Shown here: positions 38,001 through 49,000 of the stretch, piece after piece
How the letters are laid out: each line of letters opens with the position of its first letter
Numbering within the stretch: position 1 is the stretch's first letter
Assembly (NCBI GenBank): GCA_013396915.1
Contig: VWZL01000260.1
Span: forward strand, 70,690 to 134,689
Direction: 5' to 3'
Source of the DNA: Stercorarius parasiticus
Lineage: Eukaryota > Chordata > Aves > Charadriiformes > Stercorariidae
DNA: 64,000 nt
Made by a program: the position numbers and the translations under genes
The notes under the pieces: model-generated
What the model saw: only the letters and a program-made list of their open reading frames with translations
What the model was told of the DNA's origin: nothing
The model's database searches: none

Positions 38001-40319
38001 CCAAAATATGGAAGGCTTGGTTTGGGCCAAACTGTGGTGGTGCAATATTTTCAGTGTTGGAAGCTGAAGAGCGGTTTGGTGACGGGGTTGGAGTGATTTG
38101 GCAGGGGTGGTGCATGACTGTCTATGCCAGGCATCTCTAGGCCATGACCTTCTCCAATGTGGATGGCCTGGCGGCTCCACCAGAGAGAAGGCAGTGGGCT
38201 GGTGGAGTTGCTGGAGGGCTGTGCTGGTGGGCCAGCCACCCTCAACCTCTGTATCCTGGTAATCCTTCTCTTCTCCTGTCTGGGAGACCGTCTTGCACCC
38301 AGTTAGCCTTCTCTGCCTGCTGCTTCAGAGGCATAATGAGATGCAAGGGAGTAAAGGACACAACCTTTGTGGTGTGCCCACCAATTTTGAAGAGAGTATC
38401 CTCTGTGATTTGCTTTTGTATTGACCATGTGGCTACCAGATCGCGTTCCCTGTTTTCGTCTTACAGAAAGAAAGTCCATTGTTTTCACTAAAAAAAAAAA
38501 GCTGGCACGCAAAAGACCAGCTCCCTACAGCAGGCTGTGGTTTGTTCTTACTGTCTTTGGTAGTTGGGCAAAAATAATGTGCCTTTCAAAAATCCACCTT
38601 CTTTCCCCCCCGTGTATTAGGTCTATGTAAACCTTTTTTCTACTGGGCATGCTGAGGTTGTGCATTGATATAGGAACCTCAAGAATTCAAAGATACGTTC
38701 AAAAGAAACAGAAACCCTCCCCAAAAGAACAAAGAGGTAATTCATCCTTATATATCTCTGCAGTGGCGATAGCTGTTCTACCGCAGCATCCTCATTAAAT
38801 GTAGGATCAGACCTATCCTTGGGAAATATTTGCTTCGTATTTGGGCCCAGAGCCATCAGAGAATAAATGTAGTCTAGAAACTGTAGCACCATCCTTAAGG
38901 GAGGTTTGACAGACAAATTCCCAAGCCTGGGGCTGCTGATTTCTGCTGAATCAGAAAAGAATTCAATTTAAACTTTACATTTTAAGTTTGTGCCTACTTC
39001 CTCTTGGACTGCATTCTTACCTTGCTGTGAGTGCTTTCTACCCATCCCAATGGCACCAAAGGGAGCATGCACTTAGGCACTACCAGATTCCAGCAGTGCT
39101 GGTGAGCTCTGTATAAGTTTGGTTTCTTTGGAAAAGACCTTTTAGTTCTGACTGGGGCACCAGGTTTCAATATTTTAGCTGATATTTTTCCATGCTTACA
39201 CAAAAAGCCATTGCTCACTGAGATGCAAGGAGCTGTGGCAGCTTGGCTAAACACATGCAGCTATTTATGTGTTTCCACGAGGTGCCATATGTATGATTTG
39301 AAAAGGGATTTCAAGGGGAATTTGTTACTTTCGTCATGAGGTGATCTGAGAGTGAAGGCTTAGGAGAATTCAGTGCTGTGCATTTTGTGGTACAGGAGAG
39401 TGCCATATTAAGATCTTGGTAGCCACAGCACATTTATGGGAGCAGGGGACTGGTTTGTAGCCCCTGTCCCTTTCTGTTCCCTGCATTTCCCTTCTTGGGT
39501 TACTTCTATGGCAGTATGGAGCAGCTCACTGCTCTGTCCACTTTCTCCCATGCCTGCTGGATGTAGACCTGATTTGTCAAGGTACCAGAGGCAGGTACTC
39601 AAGAATGAGTAGGATGCTCTCTGGATTTTGTAAGGCTGGTGGAGCTCACTACGAGCTGCAGAGAACCCTCCTTGCCTACTTTTTATGTTGACTCTTAACA
39701 AGATTTTGCTGGAAGTTTAAAAGCTCAAGTGGGCACTGCATATTTAGGGTCAGATGTGGCAGCTGCTGTTTGTGGGCAGACACACATGTGTTTCAAGGAC
39801 AAAACTAGAGACTAAAACCTGTCGAGTTTTTCTGTTTTTAAGTATGACTCTTGTTTTCAGGTAATAATGGAAATTCATGCAGTTGAGTAGCTATATGCTA
39901 GCTAAGATATCTATGGTCTAGTCCAAAGCCAGTTAAAATCTATGACTCTTGAAGGGTTTTAGAGCAGGCTGCTGAAGTGCAGAGTAGATAAAATATAGAT
40001 AAAATATGATACATGTATATTTTTGAAGAGGTGTGGTTTCAATACTGTGCATGAGCTCACCATTGACTAAGGGACTGTATGGAAAACCAATTAATTTCCT
40101 TTGCTTCTCTAAGACAAAAGTACTTTGCAAACAATGTATTCTGCTTTTCTGCTACGATGTTCAGTGGAGCTGGGGACTGTATTCATGTGCTAGAGGAACA
40201 GAGCCAAGAAAATGTATTATCTTATTTTGTAGAGCACACTTTCTCCAGGAAGAAATAAATTGAGCAGGACAGCTGCACTGGTAAAAATGAGACATACCAC
40301 TAAGCATTTTTCATACGGG
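35061..40319. other. Unique non-coding sequence, no gene seen
   Basis: No recognised gene, RNA or transposon. Open frames are under 120 codons and unremarkable. Some homopolymer runs occur (A-run near 38492-38500, G-run near 37449-37456). The stretch near 36280-36380 is AT-rich but has no specific feature. Confidence 0.5.
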
Positions 40320-40446
40320 GTTTTGAAAATGCTTTCTAAAGGGCAGCACCTCTTAGTTCCATTTTACAAACAGAGTATCTTGGATACAGAGGATTTGAAG
40401 AAATTGCACAAATTCACATAGCGAATCTGCAGATGCAGGAACAGGC
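40320..40446 (-). mobile_element. MIR-like SINE relic
   Basis: On the plus strand it reads 'ttccattttacaaacagag', then a 'gatacagagga' block, then 'aattgcacaaattcacatag' and 'gaatctgcagatgcaggaac'. This follows the order of the MIR reverse complement (ccattttacagatg / aaactgaggcacagag / ttgcccaaggtcacacag / agtggcagagc). The upstream 'aaaatgctttctaa' fits the adjoining MIR 3' part. Divergence is high, as expected of a SINE inherited from early amniotes. Boundaries are approximate. Confidence 0.6.
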
Positions 40447-42149
40447 TTTATTTTTTTGGCTTTGTTCATTAAGGTAGGCAAACCTATGAGTCAAAAGGTG
40501 GCGATGATGGAGAGGTCCCAACAGGCTCAGCTGTTTTCCCTTTTCCTTTCTCCCCACCTCCCCTTTGCACAATGGGGCAGCCATGGGGGAAAGCCCCCCT
40601 TCTTCTCACCCACCTCATTCCCTGACTGAGATGTAACAGGAAGAAAAGCAGTGCCAGAAGAGAGGCACCAGCAGAATGGAGTCATGAATGATCTCATATG
40701 GCACGGGAGCCTTCCCTACCCAAGCTATCTCTGTTTCAGTATATTCATTTATTGCGAGATATGCGTAGCCACAGTGAAACATTTTTGGTTTCTGTGCAAG
40801 ATGCTGCTCAGATAGCCACATTCTGCTACACAAGGACCAGATGCTCTTCCCTCCTGCCTGTGTGTCGGGGCCAGATTTAGACCTGCCTGTGATTAGACAA
40901 TAGTTTTTCACTGGGTGAGATTCTCCTGCTGTTGCTTTCCTAGCTACCCCATCTTGTGCCCCTCACAAGTTGCCCTGGCAATAGCCCTGGAAATTCAAAT
41001 CCTTGGTGTTTCCCCCTAGTAGACATATCACTGGCTAGCAGGAACTTTCTTCATTTCTGCATTAAGTCAGCTTGAGCTTCGTTAGGACAAGAACTGAAGA
41101 AATATTACAGAGAGATCATCCTAGAGATTATAGGGATAATACAACGGTCCGCCACTTACAAAAAATATAGTGCTAGTGATGGGAAAGGATTTACTACGTG
41201 GATTTCACTCTTCTGTTGGGAATGCCACTAGGAACTCCAAATCTCCTTCTCATAAAGATCACAGATAAGACATTAAATGGCATTTCTCTGTCATTTATGA
41301 GTGATCTGTGTAGGAGGGAGGGGAAGGAAGACGATTAGCTAAAGCCCTGAAAGTGTAAGGCTGGCTGAGAGCCCCAGCTGTGTCCCGTACCCACTTCAAC
41401 CCAAGGCAGGGGAAATCTGGAGAGGACTGTCAAGCTGTTAAGAAGCAGCCTTCCCACAGAGCAGAAGAGACAGAGATGGAGCAGGGTCTGAAAATCTTAC
41501 CAAATATGTCCAAATATTTGAAATAAACTCAAACATTCAGTGGCTGCTTAGCCATACCTTTTACATTCAACCCACAACAATTAGTGTAAACTGAACTCTG
41601 ATTTATATAGAGGAAGAAAATAAATTTGGAGAAGTCAAGCTTGACATTTTTAGGGCTGCTACATTTTCCTTATTTCTTTATAAGGATTGATTAATGGTTT
41701 TTCATTGTTGAATGTCAATGAACATTGAACTTGTGCTCAGCACACCACCAAGCTTACCAGTGAAAAGACAAAGAACAGAATACGTGCATATATATTTCAG
41801 ACGTATTGGATGCCTTCCTCAAAGTTTTACTGAACCCTGTAAGATCTTTTCCGTGCTTAAACCTTATACATTATTTCTATAAAATAACTGCCGAGATGGA
41901 AAGAGCACTAAAGCAGCCTCTTACGACCCTGATCTCGTATCTTGCTGAATAACTGCTTTCTGTACTCACATGCGAAAACATTTGCTAAAATACTGACCCA
42001 TAGTGCCTCAAGTCAGGCATCATAGACTTTTCTAGAGGTGTGAAATACCTGCAGAGCTCACTGACTTCACTGGAGAATTGGAGTCATCAAAACTTGTTAA
42101 CATCATGCCATTGTCTGTAGCTATCTTGGGAAGCATTGGGGTGGTCGTG

Positions 42150-42460
42150 TTTGACTGTTAGAAGCTAGAAAAATTGATGGGTCACAAGTAAACCAAAAAA
42201 GCGGCTTTATTAATCCAGGGGGGGAAGTAGAACTACTACTAATTATGAGGCTGAATTAGAACACAACAGAAAAAAAGAGAAAAGAGAAAGCCAAGAAAGA
42301 CCTAAATTAAGGTTACAAAATCCCACAACTGAAGTGCTTCTCTGCAGAGGTACCATTGCCACCGCACCTTTCTCTCTCTCGGAATGACATCTCATCTTAT
42401 CACCTACACCACAGATACGGTATGAAGCAGCATTTACCATTTACTTCTTTTCTGTGAAGG
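42150..42460 (-). mobile_element. Possible solo-LTR-like fragment
   Basis: Read on the minus strand, a pyrimidine-rich stretch leads to AATAAAGCCGCTTTTTTGG (about 42197-42215). This arrangement (AATAAAGC-type signal, then a T-rich downstream element) resembles the R region of avian endogenous retrovirus LTRs. About 50 bases further on it reaches a possible terminal CA. I could not identify a matching 5' terminus or a target-site duplication, nor any internal retroviral sequence. It may be an ordinary polyadenylation signal of an unannotated transcript or chance. Confidence 0.2.
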
Positions 42461-44754
42461 ATTCAAACTAATGATGCGGTGACATAAGACTGGGGAAACA
42501 CGTCGAAAAGCAACTCAACTTTTTGTTTAAACAGCTCTAACTTCCTCAGCCTACAGTCTCGTACCTTTCACAAGCAAACCAGATTTCCTGATCCAGCTGT
42601 CCCTTTGGTAATTCGTATAACTGATCCTTTCCAAGTCGCGTCATCTACGAGCAAGCGCAGGAGGAGCCAGTTGTCACATTCATTTACTCTGTTAATTGTA
42701 TTAGCTATCGGTGACTGAGAAGGCAGTAACTAAATTCTCCAAAGAGCGAGTAAATGCACTTGGATTCTGGAGCCAAGTCACATTTCGTAGATTTTGCAGA
42801 GATTATACCCAATCTCCTGCTCATCACTGTCACATTTTACTCAGTTCCCAGGGCGGAGAGGAATATTCCTCTTGTCAAAAAATGAGTGCTGTTGGTGGAG
42901 AACGGGAAGCCTCTTGTGCCTCTGTGACTGCATGGATCGAGATGATACGTGCTGGTGCATTGCCCCATGAGTAGCAGAGATGGTAGACTTCTCCCAGTCC
43001 TTTCCAGCCCTCAAAGCTGTTGATCCCAAGCATACGAAAGCACCTGGTAAGTACAGGTGAAGCTTGAAACATGAGACTTGATTGTGATTGTTATCCTAAT
43101 GTGGAGCTGCAAGTATCATGAACATGCTTAGGCTCGGGAAAGGATGGACGAGAGACAAAAGCTCAGATCCGTGGCTGTCACAGCCATGGCAGTACCTGCA
43201 CATACAGATGGGAGACTTTTTCCATAAAACTGCAGCAAAGCATATCTGCATGTTTCCTAAAAAGGATATCCAGTCTCACTTAAAGGCTCTAAATCACAGT
43301 GAGGTCATGACCTTTGAGGATTATGTGACAGTATCTGTTACATTACAAAATTTAGCATTGAATTGTTAAACTAGGAACATGATTTTGAGATGCCTGTCAA
43401 AAATATTGGTAAAGTTTCTGTAACAGACAAAGGTGTATTTGGAATAACGGAAGTGAGCATCCCATTCTGGAGGCAAAGGTTTAATGATAACTTTTGAGAG
43501 AGGAGTCTGTGATTCCTCATAAAGGAACAATTAGGTGCATTAATTCTGTATCACACAGATTTATTATTTTGAACTGTTGCAAAGTGGATGAGATGTTTGA
43601 GTCACAAGTCTCCTGGTTAGTCCATTTTTGATTAAGTCCTTATAAAATGAAGGCTTGGCAGGTCTGTTGCCAAGACAATACTGTGATGTAGAAATGAAGC
43701 AAATGTGGAGTTACTCATTAGAAAAAGGGATTTCAAGGCTGTGACAATGAATATGTGGATGAGAGGGTTTTAAAAACTAAAAAGAACAGAAACAATTAAA
43801 GAAGGAGCTGTTTCTGCAAGAGCTGAGTTTTTAATATGTCATTTGATTCTTGCAAACTCACTGAGTTTGTGAGTATGGTAACATGCTGGAATTTCAATGC
43901 TTTTTTGATTTTACTAACATGGCATGTTAAATGTATATCCCGTTGTTCCTACTGTGTAAGCATATGCTGCTTTCTATGGTGACTTTGTTAACTTTCATGT
44001 GGCTGTTTTGAAGTATTCATTACATTGAAGACCAAAATATTTAATGGATCTGTCGTTATCTAACACTCATCACCTTCTCTAATAAACTGTGGTGATATTC
44101 TGCCTTGATTTCTAGCAAGTTGTTAGGGCTCGGTTATGTTTGGGCAAATTTGAGACTGGAAAACTATCTAAAACTAAAGGACTGTTTTCAAGGAATGCTG
44201 TTTAGAAAGTGATATTTTTTAATGGTTCCTAAAAGCATATGAGGGATGCTGATTTCAGCAAGAAACAAGTGTATCTCAGACTGTTTCTCCTGGGCTGTTT
44301 GAGCCATGCCCAGCAGCTATTCAAGAGGAAATGCTTTACAGCGCAGACCATTTCTGAGTCTGTTAAGAGTGTAATATAGGAGTTTTCAGTGAGTCTAGTG
44401 GATGCTATGGTTGCACCCAAAATAACACAGTCTATAGGTGAGGAGATGAGGTAAAGATGGTTTCATGCCACCCATTGCTTTTCCTGGACTCTGTAATTTC
44501 CTAAAGGCTGATTAGGTTGTTTTAAATTGTACTTAGCTGTTGTGACACATCCCACCTGCCTCCTGTATCCTACAAATATTCCTAATGGAATATGGAATGT
44601 GGCACAGAAGATGGATGGCTTGTAGTGTCTCTTGCACTAGATTTATAGGTGGTTTTTTTATGCCACCAATATGGTGAAAGGGCCAAAGAAAGGCTGAGAA
44701 TCTGGAAAACAAGGAAATGGTTTTTTAAACTGTGATCAATGGGAGTGCTGAGCA

Positions 44755-44885
44755 ACATTACTACTGTAATAATTATAAAAATTAATTAAAATGAGCAAAA
44801 GCGAAATTAAAAGGAAATTGAATTGCACTCGCTTCTCATAATGTAATGACTAAATTGCCCATTAGTATAATAACTCATACAAAAT
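44755..44885. promoter_or_regulatory. Candidate homeodomain-rich conserved non-coding element
   Basis: The stretch contains TAATAATTAT, ATTAATTAA, GAAATTAAAAGG, ATGTAATGAC, CATTAGTATAATAAC and similar words within about 130 bp, with an isolated CpG-bearing word (CACTCGCTTC) between them. Dense TAAT/ATTA cores are typical of developmental enhancers bound by homeodomain factors. No open frame or repeat explains it. The call is visual pattern only. Confidence 0.3.
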
Positions 44886-45094
44886 GTTTTTGCAGACAGC
44901 TCAAGTGGTTTGTTAGAGCATTGGGCTGGAGTTTGCTCATATATCTTCAGTTGCTACTAATGCTAAAATCAAAATACTTATCAGTGCTAGTCGTCATTTC
45001 ACAATGGTAATCACTGCCAGGATGTCACTATTTCAGTGAAATCATTCCTTTCAAAACATCAGTTTTCTATATGTGCTTCCTACTTACTATTTTG

Positions 45095-46075
45095 TTAGAA
45101 AGCCAAAGAGCATTGCCCTTGACGTCCCTGACCAGATTTAATTCTATCAGGGCTTTAGCTTTCCTAACCCGATCCGTGGCTGCTCCAACAATTTCCCTGT
45201 ATTCCTCCCAGGCTATCTGTCCTTGCTTCCACCCTCTGTAGGCTTCCTTTTTTCAGTTTGACTTTGTCCAGGAGCTCCTTGCTTACCCATGCAGGCCTTC
45301 TGGTGTTTTTGCCTGACTTCCTCTTTGTTGGGATGCATCACTCCTGAGCTTGGAGGAGGTGATCTTTGAATATTAACCAGCTTTCTTGGGCCCCTCTTCC
45401 CTCTAGGGCTTTATCCCACGGTACTCTGCCAAGCAGATCCCCAAAGAGGCAGAAGTCTGCTCTCCTGAAGTCCTGTGTAGTGAGCTTGCTGCGCACACTC
45501 CTTGCTGTCCCGAGGATCTTGAACTCCACCATTTCATGGTCCCTGCAGCCAAGGCGGCTCTTGAGCTTCACATTCTCCACCAGCCCCTCCTTGTTGGTGA
45601 GAACAAGATCCAGCATAGCACCTCTGCTTGTTGGTTCCTCTATCACTTGAGAAGGAAGTTATCTTCAATGCATTCCAGGAATCCTGGATTGCTTATGCCC
45701 TGCTGTGTTGTCCCTCCAACAGGTACTGGGATGGTTGAAGTCCCCCATGAGGACCAGGACTTGTGAACGTGAGACTGCTCCTATCTGTCTAGAGAAGGCC
45801 TTGTCCACTCGGTCTTCCTAGTCAGGTGACCTGTAGCAGACTCCCACTGTATCATCACCTGTCCCTTCCCTCCCTTTAATCCTGACCCATAAACTCTTGG
45901 TCAGCTCCTTGAGTGACACCTCATCCTCGTCTCCCCTGCCTGTTCTTCCTAAAGAGCCAGTATCCTTCCATTCTAACACTCCAGTCACAGGAGCGATCCC
46001 ACCACGTCTCCGTGATGCGAATAAGATCATAGCCCTGCAGGTATGGGCACATCTCTAACTCCTCTTCTTTATCCT
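45095..46075 (-). pseudogene. CR1 ORF2 N-terminal remnant: AP-type endonuclease
   Basis: Minus-strand frames show endonuclease blocks in order. LQGYDLIRITETWW (about 45998-46040) includes the catalytic Glu. LWVRIKGREGTGDDTVGVCY lies at about 45820-45890. LVLMGDFNHP (about 45728-45760) has the Asp/Asn pair. A further block starting IEEPTSRGAMLDLVLTN (from about 45645) leads to CRDHEMVEF (about 45521-45547), where the usual SDH has become RDH. After the linker (WDKALEGRG) the sequence ends before the reverse transcriptase. A TAG after YRSPD (about 45818) and frame changes inactivate it. The family endonuclease nicks target DNA to prime reverse transcription. Confidence 0.9.
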
Positions 46076-46285
46076 CCATGCTACTTGCATTTGGATAGAG
46101 GCATTTAAGTAGAGCCCCAATGAAGCTGACTTACTGGCTGGAGTGTCTGGAATTCCTTTGTGCTGTGCTTCAGGTGCTCTCCTGCTAACCTGTGGTCCTT
46201 TTACAGGCTCTGGGCATCTATTGTTGACACTAGCATCAAACTGGTAGGAGTGGGATGGACTGAGGTTCCCCTCCCCTGGCAACTT

Positions 46286-46840
46286 TAGTTTAAAGCCCTC
46301 TTCACCAGTTTGGCAAGCCTCTGACCGCAGATGCTCTTCCCCTTCTCTGACAAGTGGACCCCATCAGGCCCCAGAGACCAGGTTTCTCAAAGCAAGTCCC
46401 ACGGTCTAAGTAACCAAACCCCTGGCTGTGCCACCAGTCCTCTAGCCATTTGTTGATTTGCCAGATTCAATTGGCCCTATCAACCCCCTTCTCTTTGACT
46501 GGGAGGATTAATGAAAAAACTACCCATGCCCCAGGGTCCCTTACTGCTGCTTCCAGGGCTCTGTAATCCTTCTTGATATTCCTTAGGCTGCTCCTGGCTA
46601 CATCACTGGTGCCCATGTGAAACAACAGCAGCAGATAATAGTCAGAGGGCTGTACGAGGCTTGGTAGTCTCGGTGACATCCCTGATAGGAGCTCTGGGTA
46701 AGCAGCACACCTTTCTAGAGAGTGCGTCAGGTCAGCAAGTGGGTGCCTCTGTACCTGTCAAAAGAGAGTCGCCTGCTACTATCACTGTCACCTTTTCTTA
46801 GTTGCGCTGGTTGTTATATGGGGAGCAGATCGGGCTGCCT
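46286..46840 (-). pseudogene. CR1 ORF1 remnant with SGNH/GDSL-type esterase domain
   Basis: The minus-strand frames carry the three hallmark blocks of the CR1 ORF1 esterase in order. AGDSLL (about 46760-46775) holds the nucleophile serine. HMGTSD (about 46601-46619) stands where the family has GTND, with Asn replaced by Ser. PDGVHLS (about 46345-46367) holds the catalytic Asp and His. ORF1 ends as RALN-stop near 46286-46297. The frame is broken by an in-frame TGA soon after GTEAPTC, a frameshift before the PSDYY block, and a TGA near 46464. The intact family protein is an RNA-binding/esterase accessory protein of the LINE. Confidence 0.85.
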
Positions 46841-46925
46841 TACTCAGCTCCAGCATCTCTCCTGATGTGGCTGGTCTTCCCTCTTCAGTCTGCAGAGCGG
46901 TGAAGTGGTACTGCTGTACTTTGGG

Positions 46926-48137
46926 TTAGCTGTACTCAAGTTTCTCTAAATAATTTGTGATCATTTTCAGAATTAGTTCTATCAAAGGTGAAAATGGTAG
47001 GAAGAGCTACCTCCTATACGATGGACCATAGCTGGGGATTTCCGTTTCCTATCTGCAAGTGCAAAGTCTGTGGTGCATGGGAAATGCAGCATAATAAGGG
47101 AATTCAGATTGCAGAAGAGGAAAGAGTCACAGGAGACCTGCATGATGGCTCCCACAAAACACCACCACAGCATATTTTTTCCAGGTTTTAGTTAACCTTT
47201 TTTTTTTGGCATTTGCATTTTCACAAGGGGAAAAATGAATCAGTACTGTACTGTACTGTTATTGCTATAAATACTGGCTTTTAGATTTGACCAGGAGGCT
47301 GGATCCCTACTGTTTTCAAAGCCAACAAATATGTGAGCTGTATGAATTTTACCACAGAATATTTTAAAATTTTTCTGCACCGTTCTACATTTTAGAAGAG
47401 GAGTGTTACAAAGACGGGATGAAAGCACAGCTCCATGGTTGTCAATGGAGCTGGAATATCACAAAGGAATTTTCCCCCAAAATCTCAGAAAGCTGAGGCA
47501 GAGACACTGAAGAGACTCATCTTCATAATTTGTATCTCACTTCCCCAAGCTGACACTCTCCTTCCTATATAGCCCAGTTTTTCTACTTGGAAGGAGGCTA
47601 AGGTTTGGGATGCCCCTTTATGTCTGTTTTCTTTATCCCTGAGTCCCTTCATGGGATGTTTCCATATAACTGCTTAATATATATCCCCTGCCTATGGCTC
47701 TGACTGTTAAATCATCACTTTTATTCCAAGGATATGCTTTCTTTAAATACTAGGTGTAAAACTCTTCTCCACCCATCCCCTGTAATTCTTCAGTTCTGCT
47801 GCTGGTGCCAGTCTTGACGGTCTCTTCATTACCTGCTTTGTGCGCTGTCTCTGCCTCTTTCTAGGTTGTCCCTTAGGAACGGAGTAATATTTCCAACACT
47901 TTTTTTTTGTTTTTTTTTCAAGAAGACTACGTCTTATTTAACTGCATGCTAAAATCCCATTCCTTCTGCCAGGCCCGTGGCATACTCAAAAGCACAGATG
48001 GTGGGTTGCCCTTTTTTGTGTCAGTCCTGCAGGGGAGGGAGGTGGAAAGAGAGGGCTTTTCTTTAGGCTGGGCTTTGGCACAGCAGCAGGTACGCCGTCA
48101 AAGCTGACAAATAGCAGACAGGGCAGGGTATTAAGAT
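46926..48137. other. Unique non-coding sequence
   Basis: No gene or recognisable transposon. A short pentanucleotide run (TACTG repeated) occurs near 47244-47258, and a T-run near 47200. Open frames are under 70 codons. Confidence 0.5.
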
Positions 48138-48232
48138 GGTATTCAGCAAACCTGGTTTCAATCCTTGGCTCAGTTTCCAGTACAACAGGTATGAAATTTT
48201 CCTTCCTCGCTAAGGTGTTGTGAGAGTAAAAC
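48138..48232 (+). mobile_element. MIR-like SINE relic
   Basis: The plus strand reads 'aacctggtttcaatccttgg', 'ctcagtttccagtacaac' and 'cttcctcgctaaggtgttgtg' followed by 'agagtaaaa'. These match, in order, MIR blocks for 'cctgggttcaaatcccggct', 'ctcagtttcctcatctgtaa' and 'ctacctcatagggttgttgt' then 'gaggattaaa'. The middle is shortened by a deletion relative to the consensus. It is a second, independent MIR relic in opposite orientation to the one at 40320. Confidence 0.6.
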
Positions 48233-48619
48233 CACACTAATAATTGTGGACTGCTGGTGGCTGTGCGGTGAGGGGCAGACAGTGGTTTTCCAGCTGTGTG
48301 CTTGAAACTGCACCAGAATGAAGTTGGGCTTTGGGTTTGGGTTCTGCCCTGTGAGGAGTGGATGGGGGAAGCGGCTTAATGCAGCGATGGACCGTGTGGT
48401 TTGGTGCTTGTGTGAAGATGTTCAGGTGCCTCCATGGTGTAAGAATGTGCAAAGGACAGAAATGTGGTCAGCGAGCTGTTAGTTTTGCTGCTAGTCTCTC
48501 TTGCTGTTAGTCCACTTTTAAATTCAGTATCCACAAGAATTTGCATCCACAAAAAAGATGGAAAACTGAAGAACATTTTGGGTTTGTGTGTTACAAGATA
48601 CATATTCTTTTTGGAAGTT

Positions 48620-49000
48620 CAAAGAAAGGCTTAATTAATTTTCGTTAGGAGGAAAAAGTCCCCTTATTAAATTCTAATTGCAGTGTTTAAGATTTTTCTT
48701 CATTTTATAAACTGTGTTAGAAATAGGGGGAAAAAATCCTCAATAAATAGCAACAGATGTAGCTCTGTAGGCTTCAGACCATTCCAAAGCCTTTGACGGG
48801 ACAAACAACACTAACATACTTTCCAGTTTCAACCATCAAATAAAGTGTTTACAAATTAGGACATAATGGCCATTGCTTTTCTTCTCTGTAATAAAACAGA
48901 AAAAAAGGGCTTCCAATTATTAAATCCGTTATTGAAACTTAATTAGCCCCGTTCTTTGACATGTTGAAATTTACATCAAGATAGATAATATTTATGGGGA
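48620..49000. promoter_or_regulatory. Candidate conserved non-coding element
   Basis: It begins with GGCTTAATTAATTTTCG and later carries CCAATTATTAAATCCGTTAT, AACTTAATTAGCCCCG and AGATAGATAATATTTATGG: multiple TAATTA and GATA-type words with isolated CpG-containing blocks. There is no open frame or repeat signature. Retained CpGs inside AT-rich DNA and clustered homeodomain cores are often seen in conserved enhancers, but conservation was not tested here. Confidence 0.3.

Larger units (their letters stand above)
40447..45094. other. Unique non-coding sequence with one possible LTR-like piece
   Basis: No host gene is recognisable. A polyadenylation-signal-containing block near 42150-42460 (minus) might be LTR-derived, and 44755-44885 looks like a homeodomain-rich regulatory element; both are listed separately. 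The remaining sequence is ordinary unique DNA. Confidence 0.5.
45095..46925 (-). mobile_element. CR1 LINE, 5' half (ORF1 end, junction, ORF2 endonuclease); 3' half missing
   Basis: In minus orientation it runs from the CR1 ORF1 region (from about 46925) through the ORF1 stop, the inter-ORF spacer and the ORF2 endonuclease. It stops just after the block leading into the reverse transcriptase ([17 protein letters not shown], about 45100-45165). No reverse-transcriptase catalytic region and no CR1 tail follow at lower coordinates, where unique sequence begins at about 45090. CR1 copies are nearly always 5'-truncated with the 3' end kept, so this 3'-less copy implies a later deletion or rearrangement. 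Several stops and frameshifts show it is dead. Confidence 0.93.

Noticed and set aside
38623..38916. 97-codon minus frame considered as a protein fragment
   Set aside because: The peptide matches no family I know and the surrounding sequence gives no exon signals.
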